Assembly (NCBI GenBank): GCA_963798445.1
Contig: CAWCTH010000003.1
Coordinates: forward strand, 868,001-932,000
DNA: 64,000 nt
Source of the DNA: DASXAI01 sp963798445
GTDB taxonomy: Bacteria; Actinomycetota; Acidimicrobiia; Acidimicrobiales; Ilumatobacteraceae
Direction: 5' to 3'
Positions 1-13,549 of this stretch are shown piece by piece (position 1 is the stretch's first letter; every line of letters starts with the position of its first letter). Position numbers and translations under genes: made by a program. The notes below the pieces were generated by a model. It did no database searches and was not told where the DNA came from. It worked only from the letters and a program-made list of their open reading frames with translations.

Positions 1-1100
1 GACACGATCGGTGCACCCGGCAACGGATACGTGAGCGCGGCGCTCACCGGTGGCTTGCCCGTCGAGTAGTCCTGCGGGTAGCTCGTGACCGCCGGTTGAC
101 CGGTGGTCGGCGCCGGTGCGGGCGCTGGTGCCGGCACGGCGGTGGTGACCGGCTTGGCCGTCGTGGCGACGGGTTGGGCCGGGGTGGCCGGCGCCGGCTT
201 CGCCGTCGTGGCGACCGGCACCCTCGGCGGTCCGGTCGGCTTGGTGCTGAGGGGCGTCTTGACCACCGCCGAGGTGGCGACCGCGGCCGCCGCCGCGGCC
301 CGCTGGCGCAGCAGCGTGGCGATCTGCTGCGACTCGGCTTGGAGCTCGGTGATCTGGACGGAGTACGTCGCTTGCTGCTGTTGCAGATCGGCCAGCAGTT
401 GCTCCTCCTGCGCAACCTGGTCGGTGGCGTGCTGCTGGGCGGCGGCCTGGGCGTCGCGCGCCTGTTGCACGGCTGTCTGCTTCTGCGCTAGTTCGGTCTG
501 CGTGGATGCCGCTCTCGCCGCCGCCACCGCCGCCACGCTCTCGGCCGCGGTGGCCGCCTCGCGCGTCGCCTGTGCCGTCGCGAGGCGCGACGCCTGGGCA
601 CCGCCCGCCAGCTCGGCGTAGTAGGACGCGGTGAGGGCGTCCTCCTGGCTGGTCGGCTGGAGGGTCGCCGACAGTACCCCGAAGCGACCCTGACCGACGT
701 AGGCGTCGATGGCCTGACGGCGCAGGCCCTCGTGGGCGGCGGCCGCCTCGGCGCGGGCGGCCTGGAGCTGCGAGCTGGCATCGGCGGCCGCGGTCTGTGC
801 CGCATCCCGGGCCTGCTGGGCGGCGGCGACGGCGCTCACCGCCTCCTGGACGGAGGAGTCGAGGCGGGCCAGTTCGAGGTCGGCGGCGTCCTTGGCGTGG
901 CGGGCCACGTCCAACTGGGCGAGCAGATCGACCTCGTTCGCCGAGACCTCGGCATAGTGACGGCGGTACTGGCTGAGCTGCTGGTCGATGGCCTGCGACT
1001 GCTGGACGGGATCAGCAATCCCGACCTGCCCCGCTGCGGGAGCAGCCGCGACCGCGAGGAACGCGAGCGCAGCCAGGCCCGCCCGGACCCCGCATGGCAT
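1..1100 (-). CDS. Secreted coiled-coil murein hydrolase (EnvC/M23-like), 3' end outside window
   Basis: Open frame from an ATG at 1100 to the left edge without a stop (about 366 codons seen). It starts with a signal peptide (residues 1-25, hydrophobic, ending Pro-Ala-Ala-Gly-Gln). About 200 residues of Ala/Gln/Glu-rich coiled coil follow, then a Pro/Ala/Thr-rich linker. The last visible residues (LTYPLPGAPIV) resemble the strand that opens M23 (LytM) peptidase domains. It lies just downstream of ftsE-ftsX, where many bacteria encode the hydrolase activated by FtsEX during division (EnvC in E. coli, PcsB or RipC elsewhere). The M23 assignment is inference because the domain is off the window. 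NlpC/P60 is the alternative. Confidence 0.75.
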   Translation of the reverse strand, partial: MPCGVRAGLAALAFLAVAAAPAAGQVGIADPVQQSQAIDQQLSQYRRHYAEVSANEVDLLAQLDVARHAKDAADLELARLDSSVQEAVSAVAAAQQARDAAQTAAADASSQLQAARAEAAAAHEGLRRQAIDAYVGQGRFGVLSATLQPTSQEDALTASYYAELAGGAQASRLATAQATREAATAAESVAAVAAARAASTQTELAQKQTAVQQARDAQAAAQQHATDQVAQEEQLLADLQQQQATYSVQITELQAESQQIATLLRQRAAAAAAVATSAVVKTPLSTKPTGPPRVPVATTAKPAPATPAQPVATTAKPVTTAVPAPAPAPAPTTGQPAVTSYPQDYSTGKPPVSAALTYPLPGAPIV

Positions 1101-1267
1101 GGCGGAGAGGGTAGGCCGCCTCGCCTACCGGCCGTCAAGGGCGCATTGTCGCCGCCCTGCTCAGAAGCGAGGCGAATCCGTGGCGGCGCCGCCAGGCGAC
1201 GCTGGCGCCGCAGTGAGGCGCCGTGCCGAGCGAGCACCGATGCGTGAGCGAGCGAGGCGAAGCCGAG

Positions 1268-2171
1268 TCAGACATCAAGGAATCGGGTGACGGCGATGCC
1301 CGAGCCCAGGGTACCGACGGCCATGCCCCCGATGAGCAGCCAGATGCACGTCGTGCGCAGATCACCGCTGGACACCTGGAGCTGCTGCAGATCGACCACG
1401 TTGATCTTGTCGACCACGCTCGACGTCCAGAAGCTGTTGGCGCTCCACACGAAGGCGCACGCCAGGATGGCGCCGAGGAGGCCCTGGATGAGGCCCTCCA
1501 CCATGAACGGGATGCGGATGAACCAGTTCGTGGCCCCGACGAGCTTCATGACCTCGATCTCTCGCCGGCGGGCGAACATGGCCGTGCGGATGGTGTTCCA
1601 GATGAGGATCACCGACCCGAGCCCGAGCGCGAGGGCCACCGCCACGAACACCCATCGCAGGAAGTTGGAGACGGTGTAGATCCACTCCACCGCCTGCTTG
1701 GCGTAGACCACGTCCTGCACGCCGGCCTTCTTCTGGAACTGCGTGCCGATGCCGTCGATCACGGTCGGCGTCGTCGGTGCGGGGCACCACGCGGTAGCTC
1801 GTCGGCATCATCTCGGGCGTGAGGGTGTTCACCAGCTCCGGCGTGTCCGGATACAGCCGCTTGAACTCCTCGTAGGCCATCTGCTTGTCGAAGAAGCGGA
1901 GCTTGTCCGCCTGCACCTGGGGGTTGTCGGCCAGATCCCGCCCGACGGCGTCGATCTGCTCCTGCGCGGCGTCGGCCTTCATGAAGACGATGAACTCGAC
2001 GCCGCCCTTCCAGCGCTGCGTGGTGTTGGCCACGGCCCGCTGGGCCAGCAGCCAGATGCCGAGCAGCGTGAGCGACACGGCGATGGTGAGCAGTGCGGCG
2101 ATCGTGAGCGTGAGGTTGCGGCGAAGGCTGGCCCATGTCTCGCGGCCGACGTAACTGACACGACTGAACAT
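1268..2171 (-). CDS. ftsX: Cell division ABC transporter permease FtsX (one +1 frameshift)
   Basis: FtsX is the membrane half of FtsEX, which links cytoplasmic ATPase activity to peptidoglycan hydrolase activation at the septum. The start (MFSRVSYVGRETW) and first membrane helix near residues 20-45 are followed by an extracellular domain. Three more helices in the C-terminal half carry the family pattern ending EVMKLVGATNWFIRIPF. The frame breaks near 1770: residues up to RTDDAD are in one frame and IDGIGTQFQKK onward in the next. Skipping one base restores about 300 aa, the usual length. The ATG follows the ftsE stop directly, so the pair is co-translated. The frameshift is probably a sequence error. 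Confidence 0.9.
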
Positions 2172-2850
<679 letters not shown>

Positions 2851-3038
2851 GGCAACCTGGGGGTCTCGGGCCCGCCCGACCCGCGCTGGACGGTACCAGC
2901 CCAGGTCGCCTCCTCGCCGTCATGGCCTCGCCTACCGCCGGGGTCGCCACCGTCGCTCCGGCCACTCAACGAGACCAATCGACCACGCCACGGGCTGGGC
3001 GAGTGCTGCCCAGCGACGGCCGGATGACCATCGTTCGA

Positions 3039-4148
3039 TCAAACGGCGCTGCCGGTGCGCTTCCAGCGGAGGTAGGCCTCCATGAAGCCGTCGAGGTCGC
3101 CGTCGAGCACGCCCATGACGTTGCCCGACTCGTGCTCGGTCCGCAGGTCCTTCACCATCTGGTACGGCTGCAGCACGTACGAGCGGATCTGGCTCCCCCA
3201 GCCGACCTGGGCCTGGCGCCCGCCGGCGATCCGCTGCAGCTCGGCCCCCCGCTCCTCCTCGGCGCGCACCGCGAGGATGGCCTTCAGCTTCTCCATCGCC
3301 TTGGCCCGGTTCTGGAGCTGGCTGCGCTCGTCCTGGCACGTCACCACGACGCCGGTCGGGAGGTGGGTGATGCGGATGGCCGACGATGTCTTGTTGACGT
3401 GCTGGCCACCGGCGCCCGACGAGCGGTAGGTGTCGACCCGCAGGTCCTTGTCGTCCAGCTCGACGTCGCTGGTGTTCTCGATCGACGGGTACACCTCCAC
3501 CGCGGCGAAGCTGGTCTGGCGGCGAGCGTTGCCGTCGAACGGGCTGATGCGCACGAGGCGATGGGTGCCCCGCTCGCTCTGCATCAGGCCGTAGGCGTAG
3601 CGGCCGCGGATGGTGAACTCGGCCGACAGGATGCCGGCCTCGGTGCCCTGGGAGACGTCGTCGATCTCGACCTCGAAGCCACGGCGCTCGGCCCACCGGG
3701 TGTACATGCGCAGCAGCATCTCGGCCCAGTCCTGGGCGTCGACGCCGCCGTCCTTGGCGTTCACCGCGCAGATGGCGTCGGCTTCGTCGTGCTCGCCGGT
3801 GAAGAGGCTGCGTAGCTCCAGCTCGTCGAGCTGGGCATTGAGGCTGGCGGCCGCAGCGTCGATCTCGGGCTCTTGGCTCTCGTCGCCTTCCTCGCGCGCC
3901 ATCTCGTGGAGCACCTCGGCGTCTTCCACCTGCTGAGCGAGGCTGTCGTAGACGGCGAGGTCGTCGCGGGCCCGGGCGTAGGCGGCGTTGACCTGCCGGG
4001 CTCGATCCTGGTCGTCCCACAGATCGGGCTCCTGCACCTCGGACTCCAGGCGGGCGAAGCTCGACCGGGTGTCGTCGATGTGCAGGTAGGTGTGGGCCTC
4101 GTCGAGGCGCACCCGCAGCGACTTCAGCTCGTCGGTGAAATCACGCAT
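3039..4148 (-). CDS. prfB: Peptide chain release factor 2
   Basis: Class I release factor recognising UGA and UAA. The SPF tripeptide that reads the stop codon is near residues 201-203 (RISPFDGNARRQTSF) and the catalytic GGQ is near 245 (SGAGGQHVNKTSSA), both hallmarks of RF2 rather than RF1 (PxT). The 369-aa length is normal. The frame is continuous from ATG, so there is no programmed +1 frameshift with an internal UGA as in E. coli prfB. It starts 6 bases after the secA stop and is probably translated from the secA transcript. ftsE follows 188 bases downstream. Confidence 0.97.
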   Translation of the reverse strand: MRDFTDELKSLRVRLDEAHTYLHIDDTRSSFARLESEVQEPDLWDDQDRARQVNAAYARARDDLAVYDSLAQQVEDAEVLHEMAREEGDESQEPEIDAAAASLNAQLDELELRSLFTGEHDEADAICAVNAKDGGVDAQDWAEMLLRMYTRWAERRGFEVEIDDVSQGTEAGILSAEFTIRGRYAYGLMQSERGTHRLVRISPFDGNARRQTSFAAVEVYPSIENTSDVELDDKDLRVDTYRSSGAGGQHVNKTSSAIRITHLPTGVVVTCQDERSQLQNRAKAMEKLKAILAVRAEEERGAELQRIAGGRQAQVGWGSQIRSYVLQPYQMVKDLRTEHESGNVMGVLDGDLDGFMEAYLRWKRTGSAV

Positions 4149-4154
4149 GGGCGC

Positions 4155-6942
<2,788 letters not shown>

Positions 6943-7003
6943 AGGCGCAGATCATGCTATCGGCCGCCTCCGGGCAGGGGTCCGGCAGGGGTCCGCCAGC
7001 CCG

Positions 7004-7558
7004 CTACGGCTCCCGTTCGAGCATGCCGATGTCACCGTCGTCTCGCCGGTAGACGACGGCGGCGGCCCCCGTGTCGGCGTTTTCGAAGAAGAAGAACGAG
7101 TGGCCGAGCAGGTCCATCTGCAAGATGGCCTCGTCCACCGTCATGGGCTTGACGGTGAACCGCTTGGTCTTCACCAGGCGCGGCTCACCCCCCGCCTCGT
7201 CACCGTCTTCGCCGGTACGGGCCGTCGCCGGCGAAGACGTGTGGATCTTGCCCTGCTGTCGGGCCACGAGACGGGTCTTGAGCTTGTGGAGCTGGTGTTC
7301 CAGCTTGGCCACGGCGGCGTCGATGGCGGCGAACTGGTCGGCGGCGGCCACCTTGGCCCGCACCACGTGGCCTGGCCCGCTGATGGTGACCTCACAGATC
7401 TCGCGATGCTCGATGCGCGGGTTGTGCTCGGCGCTGAAGTGGACCTCGGCGCGATCCATGTCCTCGAGGTAGCGCTCCAGGCGGCCGATCTTGTCGATGG
7501 CAGCAGCCCGCAGCGACGGTGAGACCTCGACATGACGACTGCTCACCACGATGTCCAC
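7004..7558 (-). CDS. hpf: Ribosome hibernation promoting factor, long form
   Basis: Long-form HPF/RaiA protein that silences ribosomes in starvation, with the C-terminal part driving 100S dimers. The N-terminal domain (about 1-100) begins with a beta strand of the type DIVVSSRHVEVSPSL. The C-terminal domain (about 125-184) has RFTVKPMTVDEAILQMDLLGHSF-type sequence and an FFFFENADTG core typical of the dimerisation domain. The GTG at 7558 is chosen over upstream codons because GGAAGGAG lies 4-6 bases before it and translation then begins exactly at the domain, giving 184 aa. It sits between comF and secA, an order also found around mycobacterial secA1. Confidence 0.93.
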   Translation of the reverse strand: MDIVVSSRHVEVSPSLRAAAIDKIGRLERYLEDMDRAEVHFSAEHNPRIEHREICEVTISGPGHVVRAKVAAADQFAAIDAAVAKLEHQLHKLKTRLVARQQGKIHTSSPATARTGEDGDEAGGEPRLVKTKRFTVKPMTVDEAILQMDLLGHSFFFFENADTGAAAVVYRRDDGDIGMLEREP

Positions 7559-7601
7559 GCCCTCTCCTTCCGGTCGGGGACCCAGAAGTCTATGGCGGTG
7601 C

Positions 7602-8162
7602 TCAGGGCGTGGCCGCCGCTGCGACCGCCAGCACCGACGTGGCGCCGCCGGCCAGCAGCGCTTGCGTGGCGGCGTCGAGGGTGGCACCGGTGGTGACCAC
7701 GTCGTCTACGACCAGCACCCGGCCGGTGACGGCGCGAGCGGCGGCGAAGGTGGGGGCGCGGGCCAGGCGCTCGGCCCGCGGCCGTCCGGTCTGCGGGCCG
7801 GTGCGGTCGGCCCGGCGCAGCAGCCGCCGGTGAGGCACACCGAGCTGGCGAGCCACGGCGCGCGCCAGCACCTCGGCCTGGTCGTAGCCGCGGGCCCGGC
7901 GACGGGCCGCGGCGGTGGGCGCCCACGTCACGACGTCCACCTCGCCGGGGCCGACCAGCGCCGCCATGGCCGAGCCGAGCGTCCCCGCCACGGCTCGCCC
8001 GTTGCGGTACTTGAGCGAGTGCAGGAGCCGCCGGCCATCGCCGACGTAGGCCAGCGCCGCCGGGTAGGGACCGGCGCGCGCCGGTTGCAGGCCGGCGACA
8101 CAACGACGGCACGGTGCCGGGCCGGGTCGGGTGCACAGGGGGCAGCGGGTCGGCAGGAGCAT
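7602..8162 (-). CDS. comF: ComF family phosphoribosyltransferase-like protein
   Basis: ComF/GntX-type protein: an N-terminal zinc knuckle (CPLC near 8, CRRC near 18) followed by a type I phosphoribosyltransferase fold with the PRPP loop VLVVDDVVTTGATLD near residues 150-163. Family members contribute to DNA uptake and ssDNA handling in naturally competent bacteria, but the role in actinobacteria is not established. Length 186 aa, slightly short. It begins just downstream of a strong palindrome (8205-8251) that separates it from the AbiEi/DUF559 gene. It is followed by hpf on the same strand. Confidence 0.9.
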   Translation of the reverse strand: MLLPTRCPLCTRPGPAPCRRCVAGLQPARAGPYPAALAYVGDGRRLLHSLKYRNGRAVAGTLGSAMAALVGPGEVDVVTWAPTAAARRRARGYDQAEVLARAVARQLGVPHRRLLRRADRTGPQTGRPRAERLARAPTFAAARAVTGRVLVVDDVVTTGATLDAATQALLAGGATSVLAVAAAATP

Positions 8163-8204
8163 GCCGATGGTCTACGCCAGGGGTCTCACGAAGTTGTTCG
8201 CCCG

Positions 8205-8251
8205 GAACTGGGGCGTCTCCGCCGCGCTGTCGCGCGGAGACGCCCCAGTTC
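8205..8251. repeat. Perfect 18-bp inverted repeat, left flank of AbiEi/DUF559 gene
   Basis: Arms GAACTGGGGCGTCTCCGC (8205-8222) and its exact complement (8234-8251) around an 11-base loop. It lies between the stop of the AbiEi-like gene and the start of comF. The loop region (CGCGCTGTCGCGCG) and the outer parts of the arms recur in the second palindrome at 9242-9289. It could act as a terminator, but there is no T-tract. Confidence 0.85.
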
Positions 8252-8269
8252 GCCAGGAACACCGTCTGG

Positions 8270-9256
8270 CTACTCGCCGCCCGGCCGCCAGCCACGTTGC
8301 CGGAGGACGGCGCCGATGTGGGCCCGGACCACGTCCGGCTGGCGCAGATCCGGCCAGCGGACGTACGCCGTCTCCCAGCCCGCCGCGGCCAGCCGACCGT
8401 CGCGATCGACGTCGGCCCCGACTTTCGCCCAGCCGTCATGATGGCGCCGGCTGTGAGCCTCGACAGCGAGCTTCCACGGCGGGTAGGCGACGTCGACCCG
8501 TGCGACGAACAGCCCACTCGCGCTGCGGACCTCGTGCTGCACGACCGGCACAGGAAGCTCCTTCGTCGTAAGGACCCGCAGCAACCGGCGCTCGAACACG
8601 CTCTCGGGGGTGCGCGCCTCGGCATCGCGCTCGTTCAATGCGCGGCGGAGCACGCCAGTGCCGGTCGGTCCGGGCCGCCGCACTCGTTCCAGTGTCTCGG
8701 CCACCCACGCAAGGCTGAGATCGCGCCGCGAGGCGGTGTCCAGACCGTCCTGTACCGCACTGGCCGGTGCGACCAAGCCAAGATCGGCGAGTGTGCGCGC
8801 CACGGTGGTGACCCGGATGCCATCCACGACCAGCACATCGGCCGGCCCCAGCCGGACGGTTTGGTGCACGATGACGCCGGCCAGCCAAGGCAGCCGCACG
8901 CCACGCGGCACCGTGACCTCGACACCGCCGAAGCTGATGCCGTCGAGGCCGTGGAGCTGGGCTGCCGCCCGGTGCGACCCGACCGCGCTCCCTGGCCCCG
9001 CCGTCGTGGCGATCATCAGTTGCTGACGCCACGTCCGCGGGGCGCCAGCGACGACGAGCACGTTCGGCATGGGGCTCGTCAGCACGCCCGACACCAGGGC
9101 GCTGCGCAACATCGACGCGGTCACTCCGGCGCCCGTCGCTTGGCGCCGCGACAACACCCCGTGCTGGAGCTGCGCGACAGCCAGCAGCCGGACGAGCGGT
9201 TCGCGCACGACGATGGTGTGTGCCTGACCCACCCACGACCGGAACTGGGGAGTCAC
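8270..9256 (-). CDS. AbiEi-antitoxin-like wHTH protein with C-terminal DUF559 (Vsr-like) nuclease fold
   Basis: The N-terminal 60-70 residues (REPLVRLLAVAQLQHGVLSR onward) match the winged-helix domain of AbiEi-type antitoxins. The C-terminal third has the DUF559 pattern (VDVAYPPWKLAVEAHSRRHH, then DRDGRLAAAGWETAYVRW), a relative of Vsr and PD-(D/E)XK nucleases. No AbiEii toxin partner is present, so this is a solitary gene of unknown function. The annotated GTG at 9256 lies inside the right palindrome, so the true start may be further in. The gene is bounded on both sides by related palindromes, sits between the unrelated comF and ahcY, and may be a mobile cassette. Confidence 0.8.
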   Translation of the reverse strand: MTPQFRSWVGQAHTIVVREPLVRLLAVAQLQHGVLSRRQATGAGVTASMLRSALVSGVLTSPMPNVLVVAGAPRTWRQQLMIATTAGPGSAVGSHRAAAQLHGLDGISFGGVEVTVPRGVRLPWLAGVIVHQTVRLGPADVLVVDGIRVTTVARTLADLGLVAPASAVQDGLDTASRRDLSLAWVAETLERVRRPGPTGTGVLRRALNERDAEARTPESVFERRLLRVLTTKELPVPVVQHEVRSASGLFVARVDVAYPPWKLAVEAHSRRHHDGWAKVGADVDRDGRLAAAGWETAYVRWPDLRQPDVVRAHIGAVLRQRGWRPGGE

Positions 9257-9289
9257 GGCGCGCTGTCGCGCGCGGACACTCCCCGGTTC
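9242..9289. repeat. Imperfect inverted repeat, right flank of AbiEi/DUF559 gene
   Basis: Outer arms GAACTGGGGAGT (9242-9253) and ACTCCCCGGTTC (9278-9289) pair with one G-T wobble. The centre GCGCGCTGTCGCGCGC matches the centre of the 8205-8251 palindrome. It lies between the ahcY stop (9302) and the AbiEi-like gene and overlaps that gene's first codons. Confidence 0.8.
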
Positions 9290-9301
9290 GCCGCCAGAGA
9301 C

Positions 9302-10768
<1,467 letters not shown>

Positions 10769-10776
10769 GGCCGTCC

Positions 10777-10782
10777 ATTGTA
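10777..10782 (-). promoter_or_regulatory. Predicted -10 box (TACAAT) for leaderless ahcY
   Basis: The minus strand reads TACAAT, then 8 bases, then the GTG start at 10768. This fits the TANNNT element of actinobacterial promoters and would place transcription initiation at or next to the start codon. No ribosome binding site is present. Confidence 0.5.
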
Positions 10783-10790
10783 GGAGGCCG

Positions 10791-12149
10791 CTAGTTGGCG
10801 AGGACGACGGCGGACACGTCACCCAGGTAGTGGGTGAAGCCGTTGAAGTTGTAGACGCCTATGCGACCGTCGGCCGACAGCGGCACGACGACCAGGTTCG
10901 GCATGTTCTCGTTGGGCCCGAAGTTGAGGCTGGACGCGTTGGGCACGCCCGGGGCGTCGTTCGGGAACACCGTCATGTAGTCGAGCTGGTTGGCCGTGTT
11001 GACGGGGAAGCTCAGCTCGGTGGCCGTGACGTTGAGCACGATGCCGGACACGGCGCCGACCGTGCTACCGGCCGTGTCGCGCAGCGAGCTCACGAAGGGC
11101 TGGAAGTCCCACGTGTCCTCCTGGCCGGGGCCGAGCTTCACGCCGTCACCGCCACCGGCGGCGCGGGTCTCGATGGCCCGGAACGGCGAGGCCAGCGGCA
11201 CCACCCGCCCGGCGCGGGTCTCGTCGTCGCTGGCCGCCTTCTGGTAGTAGCCGACCACGTCGGCGACGAGCTGCATCGGCCCGAACAGGTTGAAGAAGTG
11301 GGCCCGGCCGTCGGCGCTGAGCGGCACCATGGCCAGGTTGGCCTTGTTCTGGCCGGGCAGGAGGTTGAGGCTGGACGTGGTGCCCACGGTGCCGGTCGGG
11401 GTCGCCTGCACGTAGGTGGTGCGAGCCGCTTCGGTGCCGGTGAGGTTGAGGATGACGGCGGTCACCGAGCCGTCGTCGGGGACGCCGCCGACGCCGCGCA
11501 GCTTGATGTCGAACTGGGCGCTGCTGGCGAGCGGTCCCGTCACGCCGCCGGTGCCGTTGCGGGTGTCGAGCACACGAGCGGGCGTGAGCGGCCGCAGCCG
11601 TGAGCCATGCGTGGTGACCGCCGAGGTGGCGTAGTACCCCACCACGTCCACGATGATGTGCGTCTGGGCGTTGGGCAACGGCGGCCCGGGTGTGATCGAC
11701 ACCTTCCCGCCGGTGCCCGTCCCCACGACGACGAAGTTGGCCACGGGATTGCCGGGGGTGAAGTTCACGTTCGACGCCACCGGTGCGGCCGTGCCCGTGG
11801 GATAGGCCGTGAGGTACCCGGCCTGGTTGGGCTGATCGACGGTGATGTTGAGGGCCACGGCCAGCACGCCGGTGGCCGGCACACCGGCCACGCCGGCGAC
11901 GGTCACGTCGACCGCCTGGCCGAACGGGAGGGCGCCGGTGCGGCCGCCGGTGCCGTCTCGGGTGTCGAACACGCGAGCGGGCGTCACGGGGAAGAACTCG
12001 CCGCCGGCACACAGCGTGCACGCGTTCGGATCGAGCTGGGCGTCGGCCGCATGGGCCGCGGCCGTCGTGAGGATCAGCGCCGCCACCACGAGGACCTTGG
12101 CGACGCGTGCGAAGCCGACGCGTGCGAAGCCCGAACGCGCTCCCACCAT
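10791..12149 (-). CDS. Secreted protein of three 'LDTR' repeat modules
   Basis: Product of 452 aa with a signal peptide (residues 1-38, core KVLVVAALILTTAAAHA). Three modules of about 130 residues follow. Each begins with a motif of the type TPARVFDTRDGTGG, continues with a VALNITVDQP strand and a GYLTAYP strand, then an NFTPG...N turn, and ends near HIIVDVVGYY. The third module is more diverged (FRAIETR). The same module occurs three times in the SpoIID protein at 25930 and the CAP protein at 58476. No catalytic residues are evident, so a surface-binding or structural role is inferred. The ATG at 12149 has GGGAG upstream. A short tandem duplication (GFARV twice) precedes the signal core. Confidence 0.8.
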   Translation of the reverse strand: MVGARSGFARVGFARVAKVLVVAALILTTAAAHAADAQLDPNACTLCAGGEFFPVTPARVFDTRDGTGGRTGALPFGQAVDVTVAGVAGVPATGVLAVALNITVDQPNQAGYLTAYPTGTAAPVASNVNFTPGNPVANFVVVGTGTGGKVSITPGPPLPNAQTHIIVDVVGYYATSAVTTHGSRLRPLTPARVLDTRNGTGGVTGPLASSAQFDIKLRGVGGVPDDGSVTAVILNLTGTEAARTTYVQATPTGTVGTTSSLNLLPGQNKANLAMVPLSADGRAHFFNLFGPMQLVADVVGYYQKAASDDETRAGRVVPLASPFRAIETRAAGGGDGVKLGPGQEDTWDFQPFVSSLRDTAGSTVGAVSGIVLNVTATELSFPVNTANQLDYMTVFPNDAPGVPNASSLNFGPNENMPNLVVVPLSADGRIGVYNFNGFTHYLGDVSAVVLAN

Positions 12150-12230
12150 GCTCTTCTCCCTGGTTGTGCCGGCGCCGCCCGTCACCCGCCTTTCCGCCGA
12201 CGGTAGCACTTCGACTCTGGCGTGTGCCGC

Positions 12231-13299
12231 TCACGCACGGCGCGTGAGGCCGGACTTGATGTAGTCGAGGGCCGGAATAGGACCGGGATCGACCTCGGCG
12301 TCGAAGGCCAGGTGGAGGGTCGTGACGTCCCCCTGGATCACCAGGTCGAGCAGTTGGGCCAGCGGTCCGTCGCCCTCGGCCCGAACGTCGTGGATCGAGC
12401 CGACGACCTCGGCGACCAGGTCGTCGACCAGCTCGAAGCGGCGGCTCACCTGGGGATGCTCGAAGTCGTGGCGAAGCTGGATCAGGGTGAGGACCTGGCG
12501 GGTGACGTCGCCGTGCTGGCCCCAGCCGGCGGCCTCGTTGTGGCACAACTCAGGCACCCGGTTGGCGAAGGCGGGGGCCTTGGCGTTCTCGTTGACCTGG
12601 CCCTTCCAGCGCATCGCCGCCACCGTCCCGATCGGGCCGCCGCCGTAGATGAGCGGGATGGTGCGCCCGATCCGGCGGGCCAGCACCTCGGCGGTGTTCC
12701 CCGGCTGGACCAGCTCGTCGCGCCGGCGGCGCAGCTGGGCGATGGCCTCCGCGCACGTACTGGCGGGCCCCCGGCACCAGGCCGACCTCCTCCATCACCA
12801 CCAGCAGCGGCACCGAGAGCGCACCGATGGCACTGCGAGGCATGAGGATGCCGGCCGGCACGGCGATGTGCGGCGCCCCCCACTCCCCGGCCCGCGCCGC
12901 CAGCTCGCCTCCCTGGCAGACGGCCACGACGTGGGCGCCGGCGTGGGCCGCCTCGGTGGCCGCCTCCAGCGTCTCTTCGGTGGCGCCCGAGCACGACACC
13001 GCCAGCACCAGCGTGCGTGACCCGACGAAGCCCGGCAACTCGTAGTCCTTCGACACCACGATGGGGACCGGGCTGAGCGGCGCGGCGACGGCGTGGAGCA
13101 CATCACCGGCGATGCCACTGCCACCCATGCCCAGCACGACCACGTTGTCGACCTCGTGGGCCTCGGGCAGCCCGGCGATGCCGCCGTCGAGGTCGGCCAG
13201 CGCCGACGCCACCTGCTCGGGCAGACCGGCCACCATCTCGAACTGGTCGAGGGTGTCGACCGCGCCGGCGGGAGGGACGCTCATACCTCCAACGCTCAT
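12231..13299 (-). CDS. SIS-domain phosphoglucose/phosphomannose isomerase family protein (one +1 frameshift)
   Basis: Two sugar-isomerase domains: the first with VLGMGGSGIAGDVL near residue 60 and SCSGATEETLEA near 105, and a C-terminal isomerase domain with RTIPLIYGG and a histidine-rich end. The family includes bifunctional phosphoglucose/phosphomannose isomerases and the Rv3256c-type protein next to mycobacterial manB. The frame breaks near 12750, and skipping one base joins EVGLVPGARQYV to AEAIAQLRRRRDEL (about 355 aa). The ATG overlaps the Trm112 stop (ATGA), showing translational coupling. It probably interconverts hexose phosphates for the phosphomannomutase upstream. Confidence 0.85.
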
Positions 13300-13532
13300 C
13301 CCTCGAATGTCGGCCGGATGCTGTCGGTCTCGGCCTTGGCCAGGAGCCGGTCGTGCTCGGCGTCGGTGACCGTCTCGGCCTCGCTGATCAACATCACGGG
13401 GATGCCCTCCCGGATGCGGTACCGGCGCCGCAGGCGCGGGTTGTAGAGCGACTCCTCGTCGTCGAAGTAGAGCAGCGGGCCCTTGTCCTGCGGGCAGGCG
13501 AGGATCTCGAGCAGCTGCGGGTCGAGTGACAT
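13296..13532 (-). CDS. Trm112-like zinc-ribbon small protein
   Basis: A 78-aa protein of the Trm112/YcaR family. It begins MSLDPQLLEILACPQDKGPL, with Cys at 13, and contains the conserved YNPRLRRRYRIREGIPVML core. The second cysteine pair of classical Trm112 is not present here. The start at 13532 is supported by AAAGGA upstream. In actinobacteria this small gene habitually lies between phosphomannomutase and the SIS isomerase, as here, and its stop overlaps the next start by four bases. Eukaryotic Trm112 activates methyltransferases, while the bacterial role is not established. Confidence 0.88.
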   Translation of the reverse strand: MSLDPQLLEILACPQDKGPLLYFDDEESLYNPRLRRRYRIREGIPVMLISEAETVTDAEHDRLLAKAETDSIRPTFEG

Positions 13533-13549
13533 GGACCGTCCTTTCGTCG

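Noticed and set aside
4050..4148. Possible programmed frameshift in prfB
   Set aside because: The frame is continuous from the ATG, with no internal UGA or slippery CUU.
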